Position numbers and translations under genes: made by a program
The notes under the pieces: model-generated
Databases searched by the model: none
Seen by the model: the letters and a program-made list of their open reading frames with translations, nothing else
What the model was told of the DNA's origin: nothing
NCBI GenBank assembly: GCA_938028175.1
Contig: CALJAE010000152.1
Location: forward strand, 1 to 14,441
Origin: an uncultured Acidimicrobiales bacterium
GTDB taxonomy: Bacteria; Actinomycetota; Acidimicrobiia; Acidimicrobiales; SZUA-35
Length of the DNA stretch: 14,441 nucleotides
Direction: 5' to 3'
Shown: positions 1 to 8,700 of the stretch, in pieces
How positions within the stretch are numbered: the stretch's first letter is position 1
How the letters are laid out: the number at the start of each line of letters is the position of its first letter

Positions 1-177
1 CTCAGCAATATCATCCAAGATCTGAGTTCTCTCTGATTCCAAAGTAGTCCGAGTCTCAAGTTGACGGCTCCACGTTTGATACGGCAAAGCGAGAAGTGCT
101 GCAAGAATAACCACGCTCAAGGTGAGCCCAATGGCCCACAAGATGATTGGTTTAAGTTTGGAACTAACTAATTCCAC
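1..177 (-). CDS. Septum formation initiator (FtsB/DivIC-like), N-terminal part, cut by window edge
   Basis: This gene starts 16 bp downstream of the enolase stop and runs off the left edge, so only its first 59 codons are visible. I translated it by hand from a GTG start at 177-175, preceded by a GGGGAAAG ribosome-binding site. The product begins with a short polar stretch (MELVSSKLKP). One hydrophobic segment follows at about residues 11-32 (ILWAIGLTLSVVILAALLALP), and after it a charged, heptad-like stretch that looks like the start of a coiled coil. This layout, a single-pass bitopic protein with a coiled coil right after the membrane segment, is that of FtsB/DivIC, which joins FtsL and FtsQ in the divisome. 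Placement directly after eno matches the usual actinobacterial order. The domain body is not visible, so the family call rests on topology and context. Confidence 0.75.
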   Translation of the reverse strand, partial: MELVSSKLKPIILWAIGLTLSVVILAALLALPYQTWSRQLETRTTLESERTQILDDIAE

Positions 178-193
178 TCTTTCCCCACAATCA

Positions 194-1465
194 CTAGCGA
201 TCAAAAACCGATCTACCAGGCCAAACGGCTGAATTCCCAAGTGCTTCTTCGATTCGAAGAAGCTGGTTGTACTTAGCGACACGGTCACTTCTAGCTGGAG
301 CACCAGTTTTTATTTGACCACAGTTTGTTGCTACAGCTAGATCAGCAATCGTTGTGTCCTCTGACTCTCCGCTCCTATGAGACATTACGCAGGTATAAGA
401 GTTCGATGTTGCGAGCCCAATAGTGTCAAGGGTCTCTGAGAGAGATCCAATCTGATTTACTTTTACTAGAACAGAGTTAGCTACACCGGAATCAATTCCT
501 CGTTGTAACCGCTCAGTGTTAGTCACGAATAGGTCGTCTCCAACAAGTTGAATTTTGTCGCCCAGCTGTTCGGTATGAACTGCCCAACCATCCCAGTCAT
601 CTTCAGCTAGACCGTCTTCTATCGACACAATGGGATACTTATCAGCCATATCGGTAAGCATTGATGCGAACTCTGCTGGATCTAAGACTCTGCCTTCTCC
701 TGCCAAGTTATATTTCCCATCAGAAAAGAACTCGGTTGAAGCAACATCTAGAGCCAGACCAACCTGTGCCCCAGCCTCATAACCGGCGTCGCCGATAGCT
801 TCGACCAATAGGTCTAGAGCTTCGGCATTTGAGCCTAAGTTAGGGGCGAAGCCGCCCTCGTCACCGATACCAGTGGCAAGCCCTTTCTCGCCAAGGACTT
901 TCTTAAGTTTCTGATAGATCTCTGCACCCCAGCGAAGAGCCTCAGAGAAAGAACTAGCACCATAAGGCACGATCATAAACTCTTGGAAATCAACATTGTT
1001 GTCAGCGTGTTCTCCACCGTTTAAGACATTCATCATTGGCACGGGCAATGTCACCCCGGCCCCATTAGAAAGACTGTCATACAAGAACTTACCAGTGAGT
1101 TTGGCTTGTAGCTTAGCCACAGCGAGGCTCACGCCCAGTATCGAATTCGCTCCCAGCCTCCCCTTATTTGGAGTGCCATCAAGCTCGAGCAGCTTAGCGT
1201 CCAACGCTTTTTGATCGTCGGTTGGCATTCCAACTACGGCAGCGGCAATTTCAGAATTAACGTGCGAAACAGCTTTCAAGACACCCTTACCGCCAAACGC
1301 ATCACCGCCATCGCGAAGCTCAACCGCTTCAAATTGACCAGTTGAGGCCCCTGAGGGAACGATTACCGAAGCAACCTGTCCATCGGCGCCAGCTTCTACC
1401 TCTACCGTTGGATTCCCTCGAGAATCCAAAACCTGTCTTGCCTTGATATAGCCTATTTCAGCCAA
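194..1465 (-). CDS. eno: Enolase (phosphopyruvate hydratase)
   Basis: Cytoplasmic glycolytic enzyme that interconverts 2-phosphoglycerate and phosphoenolpyruvate with Mg2+. All family landmarks are visible: the N-terminal DSRGNPTVEVE, the flexible-loop GASTG near residue 40, GDEGGFAPN near 201-209 with the catalytic Glu, SIEDGLAEDDWDGW, the LVKVNQIGSL segment with the catalytic Lys, and the C-terminal SHRSGESEDTTIADLAV signature. I place the start at TTG 1465-1463. It gives a normal enolase N terminus (M-AEIGYIKARQVLDSRG) and 423 residues, and has an AGGGG ribosome-binding site 7 nt upstream. An in-frame GTG at 1498 would add 11 residues (MVHLLHSRGCA) that enolases do not carry. The ftsB-like gene follows after 16 bp, so the two are probably co-transcribed. 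The protein appears complete and active. Confidence 0.97.
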   Translation of the reverse strand: MAEIGYIKARQVLDSRGNPTVEVEAGADGQVASVIVPSGASTGQFEAVELRDGGDAFGGKGVLKAVSHVNSEIAAAVVGMPTDDQKALDAKLLELDGTPNKGRLGANSILGVSLAVAKLQAKLTGKFLYDSLSNGAGVTLPVPMMNVLNGGEHADNNVDFQEFMIVPYGASSFSEALRWGAEIYQKLKKVLGEKGLATGIGDEGGFAPNLGSNAEALDLLVEAIGDAGYEAGAQVGLALDVASTEFFSDGKYNLAGEGRVLDPAEFASMLTDMADKYPIVSIEDGLAEDDWDGWAVHTEQLGDKIQLVGDDLFVTNTERLQRGIDSGVANSVLVKVNQIGSLSETLDTIGLATSNSYTCVMSHRSGESEDTTIADLAVATNCGQIKTGAPARSDRVAKYNQLLRIEEALGNSAVWPGRSVFDR

Positions 1466-1498
1466 TGCACAACCCCTGCTATGTAATAAGTGCACCAC

Positions 1499-1518
1499 AA
1501 AAGCGCCTCTTAAGCGCT
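1499..1518 (-). terminator. Weak terminator-like hairpin upstream of eno
   Basis: In the minus-strand transcript an AGCGC / GCGCT stem with a 7-nt loop (1518-1502) is followed by only four U residues. It lies between the stop of the Vps62-like gene (1587) and the eno start (1465). It could partly insulate the two genes or form part of the eno leader. The stem is short and the U tract poor, so this is a low-confidence call. Confidence 0.25.
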
Positions 1519-1586
1519 ACCTTAGCAAGGCTCCCCAGCTTTAGGAATGACCTTGACTTTAATCATCGGAATTGGCGCTGACTTAG

Positions 1587-3368
1587 CTATTCAGGCACCC
1601 GATCAGCCCTCTTCTGTGCTCGAGCAAGCTCACGAACATTAGTCACAAATAGAACCAAGGCTGCCCCAGCGATAACGCCACCTACGATTACCAATGTAAT
1701 CGTAGTTATCGATCCAAGTACCAAAATTCGAAGAAGTATCCAAAGAGCGATAATTCCTAAGTAAACAGCGATAAGTCGTAATACTGCCTGAAAATGACGC
1801 CGAGCCAGCAACTCAAGCAGGTAGATCCCAGAGATCACTACGATTATCGCACCAGCGACTGAATAGCCGCCAATCCGAAACGTCGTACTCCCGACTGTTA
1901 TGTCTGCACTAAAGGAGTTCAGGAGCAAGACAGTTGCAAAGCTCATTAGCAATAATGGAACGCTGAGCGAGGCCCAGATACTCAACAACCATCCTGATTC
2001 CTTGGGAGGAGGAATCGGTACAGCTGCCTTTGTTAAGTGAGAACGAATGTCCTCGACGACTGTATTATTGTTATTAAGCTGGTACCGCAAATCTTGAAGT
2101 TGGATTTTGTATCTTAACAAGGTTGAGATCTTGTCAGATTCGAGCTCAGTCTTTTTCTTGTCAACAGCTTTAGTGGTTAACGTCATCCCATGACTAGTTT
2201 GTTCGATCTCTTGATCAACTTCTCGTAGTGTTACTTCGATTTGTTCGAGGGTTAACAAACTGCCAGCCTTAGACGGAGGAACCGTTCCATGTAGCTCAAC
2301 AAAGCCGACCGGATCAGACCATGAAAACCTAACTTGACCTTCACGTCCAAACTTGGGCCCACCCGGACCTCGTTCGCTACCTGTTGGGTCATTTGTATCG
2401 AGTCCCCACAGACCTCTGAAGCGTCCAAAGTATGGTGTTTCGTCATCGAGCAGTCTTACATCCCATTCTGAGACTTGCTGGCCATCGCCTACTGCCACAT
2501 CAACGAAAGGGACACCAAAGGCTGGACCAAGTCCAATTTCTTCTGCCTGATCTGTAATGCGCAGAATTTGTCGAAGCGACCTTTGTAACTTGAGCAACCA
2601 CCTTAGGCCCGGAACATCAAGGCGAGTGATGAAGTCACCCGGCTGGAAATAGTGAGCGTGAGATCCTGCTGCTGCAAACAGAACAACTCGGTCCCCTTCA
2701 AAACTTAATTCGGGGTCCTGCCAGTGGCGCCTCAGATTGGCACCTCGGTAGTCATGATTACTGGCTGCAACCCAAACTGGTTCCAAACTTTCTGGGTCAC
2801 AATAAATAAAGACCTGTTCCCAGTCGCCTTCGTGGTCGTTGAGCCCTCGGTAGCTGCTACGCCAATCATTCATCACATAGAAATATGTGTAATGAAGAAC
2901 AACCCAACCAGCTAGATCAACACGACGGGCATAGACGACAGGCGGATTTGGCTCCTGCCCTTGCATCTTCAGCGCCGCCGCCTGTGCAGTTAGCCTTGGA
3001 GTTGTCGGCCTCAGGAAAACACTTAGCTGAAATAACGCGTCCAAGATTCTACCGAAGATGCCTACTCTGCCGAGTCGATTGTTAAGTAGGCTTCTGGCTA
3101 AGACCTTCGCCTGTTCTGAAACAATTGATCTACGATCTTGTTCTGAGACTAACTGCAAGTATGAGTCGGAGCCGATCGTTGAATTCAAACGCTCTATTTT
3201 CTCATCTCCGTACCCCGCTATCTCTTCGCCGTGCGCTACTAGCCTCGACTCTTTAACAAATGGCTCTATCGATGCAGGCAAAAAAAGTTCGCGGGAATCA
3301 AATCTTAGAATTGGCGCATGCTTGCAAAGAATTTCTGCGTCTTGATGTCCGTCACTCGAGATAGTCAC
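1587..3368 (-). CDS. Vps62/DUF946-like domain protein with C-terminal membrane segments
   Basis: A 593-residue protein with a GTG start 10 bp after the LysM gene stop, so it is probably co-transcribed with that gene. The region from about 13 to 365 resembles the Vps62 (DUF946) family, seen in fungal and plant Vps62-related proteins and many uncharacterised bacterial proteins. Visible hallmarks are LHYTYFYVMNDWRS (158-171), NDHEGDWEQV (177-186), AASNHDYRG (201-209), AAAGSHAHYF (232-241) and YFGRFRGLWG (313-322). Residues 370-447 are charged and helical, with a probable coiled coil. A PIPPP stretch (451-455) leads into about four hydrophobic segments (about 460-484, 500-522, 527-550 and 555-577), then a basic tail. 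There is no signal peptide, so the large domain probably stays cytoplasmic on a C-terminal membrane anchor. The biochemical function is unknown. The family call comes from motif recognition, not a search. Confidence 0.7.
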   Translation of the reverse strand: MTISSDGHQDAEILCKHAPILRFDSRELFLPASIEPFVKESRLVAHGEEIAGYGDEKIERLNSTIGSDSYLQLVSEQDRRSIVSEQAKVLARSLLNNRLGRVGIFGRILDALFQLSVFLRPTTPRLTAQAAALKMQGQEPNPPVVYARRVDLAGWVVLHYTYFYVMNDWRSSYRGLNDHEGDWEQVFIYCDPESLEPVWVAASNHDYRGANLRRHWQDPELSFEGDRVVLFAAAGSHAHYFQPGDFITRLDVPGLRWLLKLQRSLRQILRITDQAEEIGLGPAFGVPFVDVAVGDGQQVSEWDVRLLDDETPYFGRFRGLWGLDTNDPTGSERGPGGPKFGREGQVRFSWSDPVGFVELHGTVPPSKAGSLLTLEQIEVTLREVDQEIEQTSHGMTLTTKAVDKKKTELESDKISTLLRYKIQLQDLRYQLNNNNTVVEDIRSHLTKAAVPIPPPKESGWLLSIWASLSVPLLLMSFATVLLLNSFSADITVGSTTFRIGGYSVAGAIIVVISGIYLLELLARRHFQAVLRLIAVYLGIIALWILLRILVLGSITTITLVIVGGVIAGAALVLFVTNVRELARAQKRADRVPE

Positions 3369-3378
3369 AACTAACAGG

Positions 3379-3723
3379 TTAGATAGGAATTGTTAAGATG
3401 TCTCCAACCTTGATCTGATCATTTGATAAATCAATCAAGTTGGCATCTGCAATATCGCCTGCATATTTCGAGTCACCAAAGTACTCCACGGCAATCGAAT
3501 CCATTGTGTCAGCTGATTTAACTGTATGGAGTGTGATCTGGCGGTTGGTTTTAGTCGAAACTTTCTTAACAGAACCCTCGCTTAGGTAGGCAGCTAGTTG
3601 CTCAGCTGTTTCTGGTTCTGCGCTTAGTGGGTCCTTCAGATCTATGGGCGCGTTTATATCTACAGACTCAGGCTGCTGTCTGCGATTACGCCTCGTATTT
3701 CGTACGAAATCCCTAATACTCAA
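3379..3723 (-). CDS. Small LysM-domain protein without signal peptide
   Basis: A 114-residue protein whose C-terminal half (about 65-114) is a LysM module: HTVKSADTMDSIAVEYFGD, then an IADANLID block and IKVGDILTIPI at the very end. LysM domains usually bind N-acetylglucosamine-containing glycans. This variant, with YFGDSKYAGDIADAN, is also reminiscent of intracellular LysM modules in YgaU/Kbp-type proteins and phage-tail or contractile-injection baseplates. The first 20 residues are strongly basic (MSIRDFVRNTRRNRRQQ) and are followed by an acidic linker. I see no signal peptide or membrane segment. The start is TTG (3723-3721) with AAGAAAG about 6 nt upstream. It is the first gene of a leftward pair with the Vps62-like gene. 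LysM is clear; the partner and location are not. Confidence 0.8.
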   Translation of the reverse strand: MSIRDFVRNTRRNRRQQPESVDINAPIDLKDPLSAEPETAEQLAAYLSEGSVKKVSTKTNRQITLHTVKSADTMDSIAVEYFGDSKYAGDIADANLIDLSNDQIKVGDILTIPI

Positions 3724-3849
3724 AGTGATCTTTCTTCGAAATAGTCAAGTATCAGTCTAGACTGCCTAAGCAGCTGTGAAAACAGCAAAAAATCTACATC
3801 ACCGCCGCATAAGGGGAAACCATGAGTATTCCCTATAATTAAGGGGTCT
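3724..3849. promoter_or_regulatory. Divergent intergenic region between LysM/Vps62 and kinase/FHA pairs
   Basis: This 126-bp gap must hold the promoters of both gene pairs. Leftward I see only weak boxes: TTTTCA and TAGACT, 17 bp apart, in the minus-strand sense, overlapping a small CTGC-CTAA-GCAG inverted repeat at 3762-3773. Rightward there is a clear TATAAT, listed separately. Sharing so short a region suggests that the two pairs could be co-regulated. No recognisable operator is present. Confidence 0.5.
3834..3839 (+). promoter_or_regulatory. Consensus -10 box (TATAAT) for the kinase-FHA pair
   Basis: A perfect TATAAT ends 10 bp before the ATG at 3850. Transcription would begin about 6-8 nt downstream, giving a leader of only a few nucleotides or none. 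An AAGGGG at 3841-3846 is just 3 nt from the ATG, too close for a normal Shine-Dalgarno site, which favours a leaderless message. No good -35 box is seen at the expected distance. Confidence 0.5.
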
Positions 3850-4674
3850 ATGCAAAAAGTAGCTGACTACCAAATCATTGAAGAATTAGGCGAAGATGGC
3901 ATCTTCCGCTATTTCCGAGCCACGCCACCGGCTCGTTTGAATCAATCATCATCTGTGCGGGTCAGGGCTCTCAAGCGCCAGATAGGTGAATCAGCGATAA
4001 GCCGTCTGTCTCAACACCTCGCAGTCGCCACCAAGGCAAACTCCGATAAAGTACTCCGGGATCTCGAAGTTATTCAAGACTCGGCGATGTTGGCAATCGC
4101 GGGTGAAGACTCAAACCTCGGAACACTAGCTGACCCTGCGCCAGATCTAGATCGCTCTGATGTCCTACGTATCGTGGGCGAGGCGCTTGAGAGTCTTGAT
4201 GAGCTTCATTCTCTCGGCATCACTCATAGTGATATTCGTCCCCAAAATATTCGCCTGGACACCAATCGCGCAAAACTCTCAAACCCTGGGGTTTTACATG
4301 TCATCAATCAAGGGCAGACCTTACCGGGAACACACAGCCAGATCCCGGTTGAGTACACTCACCCTGACCTAATTAGAGGGCGTCTTCCAGATCGCAAGAC
4401 TGATCTTTGGGCTATGGGCGTCACCCTTCATCGGGCACTATCAGGAACATCTATATTTCCTCAAGCACCGACAACCTCGCTGCTAAACACGCTCAGACAT
4501 ATGCAGATCCAAGGGCCAACACTGTCTAGCAGTCTTACCGAATCAGAAAAAGACTTAGTTTCTCGTATGCTTGGCATCAATGGAGCAGAGACGGGTACTT
4601 TGGAAAACCTCGTAAAAACAATCGAAGAAACAGCTGGCGGCTCACGAACGGAGAACGACGATGTCGAAGCTTAA
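3850..4674 (+). CDS. Serine/threonine kinase-like protein, probable pseudokinase
   Basis: A 274-residue soluble protein with a reduced protein-kinase fold. Landmarks in order: a poor glycine loop (ELGEDGIFRYFRA, 12-24), RVRALKR with Lys42 in the place of the ATP-contacting lysine, a catalytic loop ITHSDIRPQNIRL (124-136) that keeps Asp128 and Asn133, and a DFG position that reads NPG (145-147). VEYTHPDLIRG follows as the APE-like region, then DLWAMGVTLHRALSG (185-199) as subdomain IX. The metal-binding Asp of DFG is therefore Asn, and the catalytic-loop Lys is Arg. In the family these changes usually reduce or abolish phosphotransfer, so a scaffold or allosteric role is likely. There is no membrane segment or PASTA repeat. 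It overlaps the FHA gene by 14 bp, implying coupled expression. Kinase homology is secure; lack of activity is inferred. Confidence 0.82.
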   Translation: MQKVADYQIIEELGEDGIFRYFRATPPARLNQSSSVRVRALKRQIGESAISRLSQHLAVATKANSDKVLRDLEVIQDSAMLAIAGEDSNLGTLADPAPDLDRSDVLRIVGEALESLDELHSLGITHSDIRPQNIRLDTNRAKLSNPGVLHVINQGQTLPGTHSQIPVEYTHPDLIRGRLPDRKTDLWAMGVTLHRALSGTSIFPQAPTTSLLNTLRHMQIQGPTLSSSLTESEKDLVSRMLGINGAETGTLENLVKTIEETAGGSRTENDDVEA

Positions 4675-5755
4675 TTACTACGACTGCGGCATCCATAGGG
4701 GTGCAGGCGCTGTGGCCCGTTTCTCAAGTGCATGCATTGTCACTCCTGGCTCAGACAATGACTTTGAAGCCTTGGCATCGATGTTTGGTCAGATCAATGA
4801 ACTTTCTACTAGTGCTCAAGTTTCTGAAGTTATAAGGGCTCATCTAAACAGACTCACAGTATTTGCAGCGCTAGTCGTAGACGGTGACTCAGCTACCGCC
4901 TTCCGTCGAGGCTCTATGGAAATAGAAGTTGGCGGTGTCCAACTTGAGTTTCTACCTGGGGCCGAAGAGCATACTATTAGCCCGTTTATTGATGGATCAA
5001 GAATTGAGATTTTTGCTACTGGATCAGAATCACCTGGCCCAGTAGCACCTTACAATCTGACTACAGGCATCGCCCCAGGCGCCGGGATCTCAATGACCCC
5101 AGCCGAGTTTGACAAGTATCCAACCAGCAATGACAGTGCGTCGGGTGTCGATCTTCCAGTTCAAGAAGCCGCAGCTGCCAACACAGTTCTAGCCGTAGAT
5201 GATCAAGAAGAAACTGACAGTGGTTATACGCAGATGGTAGAAGAGCCAGCTGCTGAGCAAGTTGAGGTATCTCCCGAACAAGAAGCTGCTGAAGACTTTC
5301 ACAATGTTGTCCTTTCAGAACTTCCGAGCAATGAGCTACCCCCACTTGCCGAAGTAACTGCCAAGAACGCTCCTATTGATTCCGCAGGCTTTATTATCTT
5401 TGATGATGGAATGACCTATGGGCTTAATAGGTCATACACGATTGGGCGTAATCCAGAGTCTGAGGAAGGTTTCGAACCTCTAAAGATCTCAACGGGGAAT
5501 GAAACCATTTCTAGGAATCATGCGACCTTAACAATCGATGGTTCTCAAGTCTCAGTATCTGATCTCGGTTCGACGAACGGAACCTTTATTTGGAATGCTG
5601 TTAACCAGGCCTGGAATCAGGTCGAGCCTAACAGCACCATAAAGATTGAACCTGGCACAACTGTTGCTTTAGGTAGACGAGCCTTTGTATTTGAAGGCGT
5701 CGATTCTGATCCTCGTTCTTATCAAGAACCTTACGAGATGCCGATCAAAGAATAG
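4661..5755 (+). CDS. FHA-domain protein
   Basis: A 364-residue protein translated from ATG 4661 with a GGAG site 6 nt upstream, inside the 3' end of the kinase-like gene. The C-terminal region (about 243-346) is a forkhead-associated domain with its phosphothreonine-binding residues: TIGRNP (260-265), ISRNHATL (283-290) and DLGSTNGTF (301-309). The N-terminal part (1-120) is a separate small domain with TVFAALVVDGDSATAFRRG (66-84), which I do not recognise firmly. It resembles the N-terminal modules of other actinobacterial FHA proteins. Residues about 125-240 form an acidic, Ala/Glu/Pro-rich, probably disordered linker. There is no signal peptide. Pairing with a kinase-like gene suggests that it reads a phosphorylated partner, either the kinase-like protein or a target of a kinase encoded elsewhere. 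Its 3' end overlaps mfd, on the opposite strand, by 25 bp. Confidence 0.88.
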   Translation: MSKLNYYDCGIHRGAGAVARFSSACIVTPGSDNDFEALASMFGQINELSTSAQVSEVIRAHLNRLTVFAALVVDGDSATAFRRGSMEIEVGGVQLEFLPGAEEHTISPFIDGSRIEIFATGSESPGPVAPYNLTTGIAPGAGISMTPAEFDKYPTSNDSASGVDLPVQEAAAANTVLAVDDQEETDSGYTQMVEEPAAEQVEVSPEQEAAEDFHNVVLSELPSNELPPLAEVTAKNAPIDSAGFIIFDDGMTYGLNRSYTIGRNPESEEGFEPLKISTGNETISRNHATLTIDGSQVSVSDLGSTNGTFIWNAVNQAWNQVEPNSTIKIEPGTTVALGRRAFVFEGVDSDPRSYQEPYEMPIKE

Positions 5756-8700
5756 ACAACCTCGTAAGCATCCTTAGCTTTATCTGGATCGTCAATTCCG
5801 ATGTCTACAAATGCCTGCTGGTTTTCGTTAGATTCTCTAACTTTACTTCCTGGATACAAACGCTTTAGTCTCAGTTGCACGCTTACTGGAAGTTCCAGGC
5901 CTTGAAGTCTTATGAAAGCCTCAGGGCCACCAAAGCCTGGACCAGAGCGATAAGACACTGCCTTTACTCCGTTATCAGTGACTAGAACCCGAAGCTTTGC
6001 AAGCTCGACCAATATCTTGGCAGGTTCAGGAATCTCCCCGAATCTATCTTTCCAATCAGCAAGCAACTTATCGAGGTCGTCAGCCGAAGTTGCCTCTGAC
6101 AAACGACGGTAGCTCTGAATCCGCACATTCTCTGCAACAATAAATGATTCCGGAATATAGGCGTCAACTGGTAAATCAATGGAGACTGGTGCAACTGGGG
6201 TTGGATCGTTTCCTTTCAATTCCTCAATAGCGTCTGTTACAAGCTGACAGTACAGGTCATAACCAACCGATGAGATATGGCCTGATTGCCCAGTTCCGAG
6301 CAAGTTACCTGCTCCCCTAATTTCAAGGTCTCGCATTGCGATCTTGAAACCAGCACCCAGCTCAGTGCTTTCTCCAATTGTTGTCAATCTCCTATGTGCT
6401 AATTCAGGAACCACTCTGTCCGGAACAGTAAGAAGGTATGCGTAGGCCCGTTGGCCTGACCTGCCTACCCTGCCTCGGAGTTGATGTAATTGACCAAGGC
6501 CAAGGTTCTCTGAGCTATCAACGATCAAGGTGTTGACAGTCGGCATATCGATACCCGACTCGATAATCGTTGTACACACTAGAACGTCGAAGTTGCCCTC
6601 CCAAAAGTCAGTCACTATCTGTTCGAGCCTAGTTTCGTCCATCTGCCCGTGTGCAATCTCTACTCTGGCTTCAGGCACAAGCTCACGTATTCTTTGAGCT
6701 TCATGGTCGATACTTCTCACCCTATTATGGACGTAGAAAACCTGACCCTCTCGCAAAAGCTCTCGACGAATGGCTTCAGAAATTACTCTCTCATCCTTTG
6801 GGCCAACGTGTGTAGCTATTGGTTGACGATCCAAAGGTGGAGTATTCAGAACGGATAGATCTCGAATCCCAGTAAGGCTCAGTTCTAGGGTTCTAGGAAT
6901 AGGAGTCGCCGAAAGGGTTAGGACATCAACTTCGTGTGATTGCTCCTTAATTTTCTCCTTGTGACTAACCCCAAACCGCTGCTCTTCATCCACAACTAGC
7001 AAACCTAGATCAGCGTAGCTAATGTCTGAAGATAGAAGTCGGTGCGTTCCAATCAGAATGTCTAAATCTCCAGCTGCGGCTAGATCGGCTAGTCGCTTGT
7101 TCTCAGCTGCGGTATTAAAGCGACTCAGCACGCCTATCTTTATTGGGTACTGGGCAAGTCGCTCAGTAAACGTTTGGTAATGCTGTCGAGCCAGCAGCGT
7201 AGTCGGCGCAAGCAGCGCAGCCTGCTTACCTTCTTGTACTGCTTTGAACATCGCTCGCAGAGCTATTTCAGTTTTTCCAAATCCAACATCGCCGACAACC
7301 AACCGGTCCATCGGTCGGTCAGTCTCCATATCGGACTTAACCTCTTCAATTGCTGAAGCTTGATCAGGTGTGAGTTCGTATTCGAAAGCGTCTTCGATTT
7401 CTTTCTGCCACGGCGTATCCGGGCCAAATCGATAGCCAGTCGTGGTTACACGCTTTTGATAGAGCACAACAAGTTCTTGCGCTATCTTGGCAACTTCGGA
7501 TTGCACCTTTCGTTTTGTTTTTGCGAAGTCTGAGCCACCCAATTTATTTAATTTAGGGTTGTCTGTCGCAGCGTAGTGGCGGATCAAGTCAATTTGATCA
7601 GTTGGCAGATACAGTTTGTCATCGCCGGCGTACGCCAACTGGAGATAGTCACCTTCGTGACCTCCAGCCATCTTAGTGACGATGCCTTCGAACCTTCCTA
7701 CTCCATGGGTGTAGTGAACAACTAAGTCACCTTTCGAAAGATCTTCGACACTGCTCGCAGCACCCCCAGTTAGCTTCGCTCGAGTTCGTTTACGTCGTCT
7801 ACCTCCAAGATCTGAGTCACAGATGAATGCCACACCTGCCTCTGGGGTAAAGAAACCCTTTTCAAAGTCAGCTTGGATAATCGAATTCTCTTCAATCTGA
7901 ATTCCGGGTCCCGAAAAGTTCGCCACATCTATACCCCAATTGCTTAGAGTTCGCTGTAGTCGTTCTATCCCAGCGGGAGTCGTGGATGCAGCGATGACAA
8001 TTGGGTTGTGTTCTGCTGCTGCAGATTGGAGTGCTTCAGCTAGCGCTTCTCCAGTCTGCGGCCAGACTCGGACCCCAACGTGATTTGGCTCGCTTTCTCC
8101 AGTGCCAATAGTCGGTAGTGCGTTAACTAACAACTTGCGACCTTTTTGCTCCCAACTTACGTCTTCATAAGAACGGTAGTTGAGAGGGCCTACGGAAGAA
8201 AGGTTGTCGACGTCCCAACTCTTGGCGAGAGTGTCGCCAATTTCACGTTCAGAATCCTGGATCTCAGATATTCGATCCTTGATTCGTTCTGAATCTACTT
8301 CTACCAATAAAGCCGTGTCACTAAAGAGATCGGCTAGAACGGCAGGCTCATCGACAATCCATGCTGTCCAGGATTCCATGCCATCAAAAAACTCGCCGGC
8401 CTCAAACCTTGACCAGTGCTCTGAGCCCCATGGAGCTTCTGCTAACAGCTCTTTAGCTTTGGTTTTGACTGGGCCTTGGAAGCTAAGTTCTCTAGCCGGA
8501 TAAATTTCAATTCTAGGAACTTCTGTCGTTGCTAGCTGATCCGCTATTGAAAACCTAACCAAGCGGTCAATCTGATCACCCCAAAGGTCTATTCGCACAG
8601 GCGACGAGCTGGTACTCGCAAATATGTCAACAATCGAACCTCTGATCGAAAAGTCTCCCCGTCGCTCAACTTGAGTTGTTCGCCTATAACCCATATGCAC

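Noticed and set aside
1466..1498. Longer enolase start at GTG 1498
   Set aside because: It adds 11 residues foreign to the family, and the TTG at 1465 has a well-spaced AGGGG site.
4160..4372. Other-frame ORFs inside the kinase, FHA, mfd, prs and rplY genes
   Set aside because: They have no recognisable domain and are shadows of well-supported genes.
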